NCBI GenBank assembly: GCA_029880775.1
Contig: JAOUNV010000077.1
Location: 1 to 7,516, forward strand
Source: Nitrospinota bacterium
GTDB taxonomy: Bacteria; Nitrospinota_A; UBA7883
Reading direction: 5' to 3'
DNA: 7,516 nt
Made by a program: the position numbers and the translations under genes. Positions 5,009 through 7,516 of this stretch are shown in pieces (the first letter of the stretch is position 1; every line of letters begins with the position of its first letter). Below the pieces are notes generated by a model that saw only the letters and a list, made by a program, of their open reading frames with translations, was not told the DNA's origin and ran no database searches.

Positions 5009-7516
5009 GCGCGCGGGTTTGCTTCCGGCGTCCCCTGGCCACCGCCCATCCATGGTTTTCAGAGCTATCGTGGTGACGTTGGCCCTGGCCATGGCGGCTC
5101 TTCTGGCCTCGACTGCCAGCGCCCAGCAACAGCCTACTATCCTGGAAACCGGAGTGAAGGCATACCAGATAGGTGAGCTGGTGGAGGCCTATAAAATCCT
5201 CAAAAGAGCCCTGGCTGAGGCCCAGACCGAAGTAGACCAGGCCACCGCCCATCTTTACCTGGCAATGGTGTATATGGCGTGGGACCAGCGGGAATTAGCA
5301 GCCGGATCCATCACCCAGGCCGCGCAGTTGGACCCTGGTCGTCAGCTGGCTTCAGCGGATTTCCCCCCTGATGTGATTGAGATTTTCGAAAACGCCAAGC
5401 CAATCGGCAAAGGGATCATCATTGTCCGCGCTTCGCCGGAAGGCGCCCAGGTGAGCCTGGACGGGCGCCCGTCTGGCATGGCGGACGGATCCTCCATTGA
5501 AGTCCCCCCTGGACGGTATCAAGTGTCCATTTCGAAAGATGGATACTGGACCCAGACTCGAGTAGTTGAGGTGATGGAGCGCGCCAGCGAAGCGCTGGAG
5601 GTGGAGCTGGTCCAGGTGGTCGCCCCCCTGGTAATCAGGCATTCCCCGGCGCCTTACATCCACGAGCGAAGGTCGCTGCAGGTCTCCGCCACAGTGACGG
5701 GAGGGACACCCCCTTTCACGGTGACGTTATACATCCGGGCCAGCGGAAAAGAGGAGTACCTGGCGTCTTCCCTGCCGCATAAAGCCGATAGCGAATACGC
5801 CGCCGCCGCCACTGCAAACGCCCAGGCTGGGGGCTTCGTGGAATATTTCATCATCGCCAAGGATTCCGCAGGCTCCATTTCCAGGAGCAGCGACCCTTAC
5901 GACCCATACAAAATCCCTGTTCTGCCCAGGGACAACCAACCCCCTGGAGTCAGCCACACTCCCCCCACCAAAGCCTCCGCCATGGAGCCCTTGACCCTGA
6001 AATTCGTGATCAGCGACCAATCGGCCATGGAATCGGTGAAGCTTTTCTACAAGAGGGGCGATGACATTGACTATACGTTACGGCTACTGTCGTCGCTGGA
6101 CGACCGGGGCTTATATTCCGTCACCATCCCAGGGCAGCTGATGGAAGCCGAGGAAATATTCTATTATCTTGTCGCCACCGATACCGCAGGTAACTTCCGC
6201 TCTCTGGGGAGCGCCCCGGCCCCATTTGTAGTGAAGCCGATCCACGAGCCTGTCAGCAAGGAAACCAAAGTGCAGAAGCGTGAAACCATCGACGGGCGGG
6301 TGTCTAACAAGGTCACCATCGGCGCGGGGATCCACAAAGGCTATAAAAAGGGAGATACGCTTTTCGCCATCAATGTCGTCACCCGGCCCACCGGCCAGGA
6401 CCTGCCCCCTAAAATCATTCAGGAACTCGCAGGGGAAATTGTTCTCACAAATGTGGAACGCTTCACCAGCGAGGGGGAAGTGGTTCACGAGCATTACCGT
6501 GGCGCCGTTATCCCCGAAAGCCTGATACGTTCTCGCCCCAGCCCTCCCCGGGGAGTGTCCGCCATCGGCGATAAATTCGAGGCCGTCCGCGTCTCCTGGG
6601 CGCCTAGCCTGGAGCCGGAAGTGAAGGGATTCATCGTGTTTCGCGCCCAAAGCCTTGTGGGCGAATACGAAGTGGCCGCCAGGCTGGAGGGGCGATATAA
6701 AACCGAACTGGTGGATGAAGGGCCCTCGCGCTACGGCCTGACCGGTGGAACCCGCTACTTTTACCGGGTCAAGGCGTTCAACTCCAGCGGAGCCCTTTCC
6801 CGATTCAGCGTCACAGCCTCCGATGTGGTGAAAGGAGGGCCGGAGCCCCCCACAGAATTGGCTGGCGATTCGGGCCAGGTGCGGAAGATCAGAATCACCT
6901 GGACACCGAATTCCGACGAAAAAGTGGCCGGGTACAGGATATTTCGAAGCAAGACTGCGGATGGTAAATACCAGTTGATCTACGAGATCCCTAATCCTCT
7001 GGCGGCCGAATATACAGACACCCCCAGGCCGGAGGATGGACACAACTTCGAGGAAGGGATCAACTATTGGTACAAGGTCCTCTCCTACGATTCATTGGGA
7101 AGGACTGGCGAACTTTCCGAGGCCACCGAAGCCAAATCCATGGAAAAACCCGCCGCCCCCGGCGGATTGCGGGTGGAGTCTATGACCCAGAACACGGTTC
7201 AACTGGCATGGGAGCCGACCGAGAATCCGGAGATAGCCGGGTACGTTTTGTACCGGAGCGCCTCCCTGGAGGGCCTTTTCGAGCCTGTAACGCAAATCAA
7301 GGAGAGATGGGTTTCAAACTATGTGGACGAAAACTCCCCCTCCAACAGGCTCCGGCCAGACATGGTCTATTACTACAAATTGACAGTTCTCAACCACGCG
7401 GGGGCCGAGTCGCATTTCTCACCCCCCGCTGTCGCCTCTATGGCCAAGCCTCTGCAGCCTCCCTCCCACTTGCAGGCCTCCACCGGCCTGGAGGGGATTA
7501 TAGCGCTGTCATGGTC
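5001..7516 (+). CDS. Large secreted TPR-PEGA-Ig-FN3 protein, C-terminus outside window
   Basis: The frame is open for 838 codons from the ATG at 5001 to the right edge, so the gene is partial. Residues about 18-41 are a signal peptide (hydrophobic core 22-36, ASA cleavage before Q42). Using M18 (5052) would give a more typical 24-residue signal. Residues 45-115 are amphipathic helices like TPRs, followed by a PEGA domain at about 138-204 (IIIVRASPEGAQVSLDG). Two related Ig-like domains follow (about 209-307 and 312-412), with matching endings AKDSAG (286-291) and ATDTAG (392-397). Residues about 425-505 form a module containing GAGIHKGYKKGD that resembles the FlgT C-terminal domain. FN3 domains begin near 512, 614, 716 and 817, each with its conserved Trp (533, 634, 737, 838) and the first three with a GYxxYR-type strand. 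The role is probably envelope-bound or surface structural, adhesive or ligand-binding. It overlaps the kinase gene by eight bases, so the two are very likely one operon. The catalytic or anchoring part, if any, lies beyond the window. Confidence 0.92.
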   Translation, partial: MIERAGLLPASPGHRPSMVFRAIVVTLALAMAALLASTASAQQQPTILETGVKAYQIGELVEAYKILKRALAEAQTEVDQATAHLYLAMVYMAWDQRELAAGSITQAAQLDPGRQLASADFPPDVIEIFENAKPIGKGIIIVRASPEGAQVSLDGRPSGMADGSSIEVPPGRYQVSISKDGYWTQTRVVEVMERASEALEVELVQVVAPLVIRHSPAPYIHERRSLQVSATVTGGTPPFTVTLYIRASGKEEYLASSLPHKADSEYAAAATANAQAGGFVEYFIIAKDSAGSISRSSDPYDPYKIPVLPRDNQPPGVSHTPPTKASAMEPLTLKFVISDQSAMESVKLFYKRGDDIDYTLRLLSSLDDRGLYSVTIPGQLMEAEEIFYYLVATDTAGNFRSLGSAPAPFVVKPIHEPVSKETKVQKRETIDGRVSNKVTIGAGIHKGYKKGDTLFAINVVTRPTGQDLPPKIIQELAGEIVLTNVERFTSEGEVVHEHYRGAVIPESLIRSRPSPPRGVSAIGDKFEAVRVSWAPSLEPEVKGFIVFRAQSLVGEYEVAARLEGRYKTELVDEGPSRYGLTGGTRYFYRVKAFNSSGALSRFSVTASDVVKGGPEPPTELAGDSGQVRKIRITWTPNSDEKVAGYRIFRSKTADGKYQLIYEIPNPLAAEYTDTPRPEDGHNFEEGINYWYKVLSYDSLGRTGELSEATEAKSMEKPAAPGGLRVESMTQNTVQLAWEPTENPEIAGYVLYRSASLEGLFEPVTQIKERWVSNYVDENSPSNRLRPDMVYYYKLTVLNHAGAESHFSPPAVASMAKPLQPPSHLQASTGLEGIIALSW

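Noticed and set aside
4259..5092. A 277-codon minus-strand frame opposite the kinase PEGA region
   Set aside because: It is antisense to well-supported PEGA domains and crosses into the signal peptide of the next gene. It has no recognisable fold or ribosome site.
6111..7043. A 310-codon open frame on the minus strand opposite the PEGA/FN3 gene
   Set aside because: The plus-strand frame shows clear FN3 domains with conserved Trp and Tyr. The antisense translation shows no recognisable domain and is an expected by-product of GC-rich codon use.

Overview
The window looks like chromosomal DNA from a Gram-negative bacterium. It is fairly GC-rich, and two genes begin with Sec-type signal peptides, one of them leading into what reads as an outer-membrane beta-barrel. 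The gene types (a B12-dependent-type radical SAM enzyme, a eukaryotic-like Ser/Thr kinase carrying PEGA domains, and a large PEGA/FN3 secreted protein) are common in deltaproteobacteria-like lineages, Nitrospinae/Nitrospirae relatives and uncultured candidate phyla. I cannot assign a taxon from this sequence. I see no rRNA, tRNA, CRISPR array, insertion sequence or phage gene.

Layout. The left third is on the minus strand. A radical SAM gene (930-2423) is followed, after a 240-base gap, by a gene that starts at 689 and runs off the left edge with no stop codon. That second gene encodes a probable outer-membrane protein, and its signal-peptidase region is duplicated as a fourfold 18-bp repeat. 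A 392-base divergent intergenic region (2424-2815) separates this block from a rightward pair. It probably holds both outward promoters, and it contains a possible 16-codon leader ORF just ahead of the kinase.

The rightward pair starts with a 730-residue membrane-anchored Ser/Thr kinase (2816-5008). It has a cytoplasmic catalytic domain, one transmembrane helix, a Pro-rich linker and four tandem PEGA domains. Its last eight bases overlap the start of a second large gene (5001 to the right edge, 838 codons visible and still open). That gene encodes a secreted protein with a signal peptide, a helical TPR-like segment, one PEGA domain, two Ig-like domains, a short module resembling the FlgT C-terminal domain, and at least four FN3 domains.

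How the genes may work together. The overlapping start makes the kinase and the PEGA/FN3 protein a translationally coupled pair, and both carry PEGA domains that should lie outside the cytoplasmic membrane. The simplest reading is an envelope-sensing kinase made together with a large envelope or surface protein that it may sense or control. This is inference from architecture and gene order. The radical SAM enzyme and the beta-barrel protein have no evident functional link to this pair.
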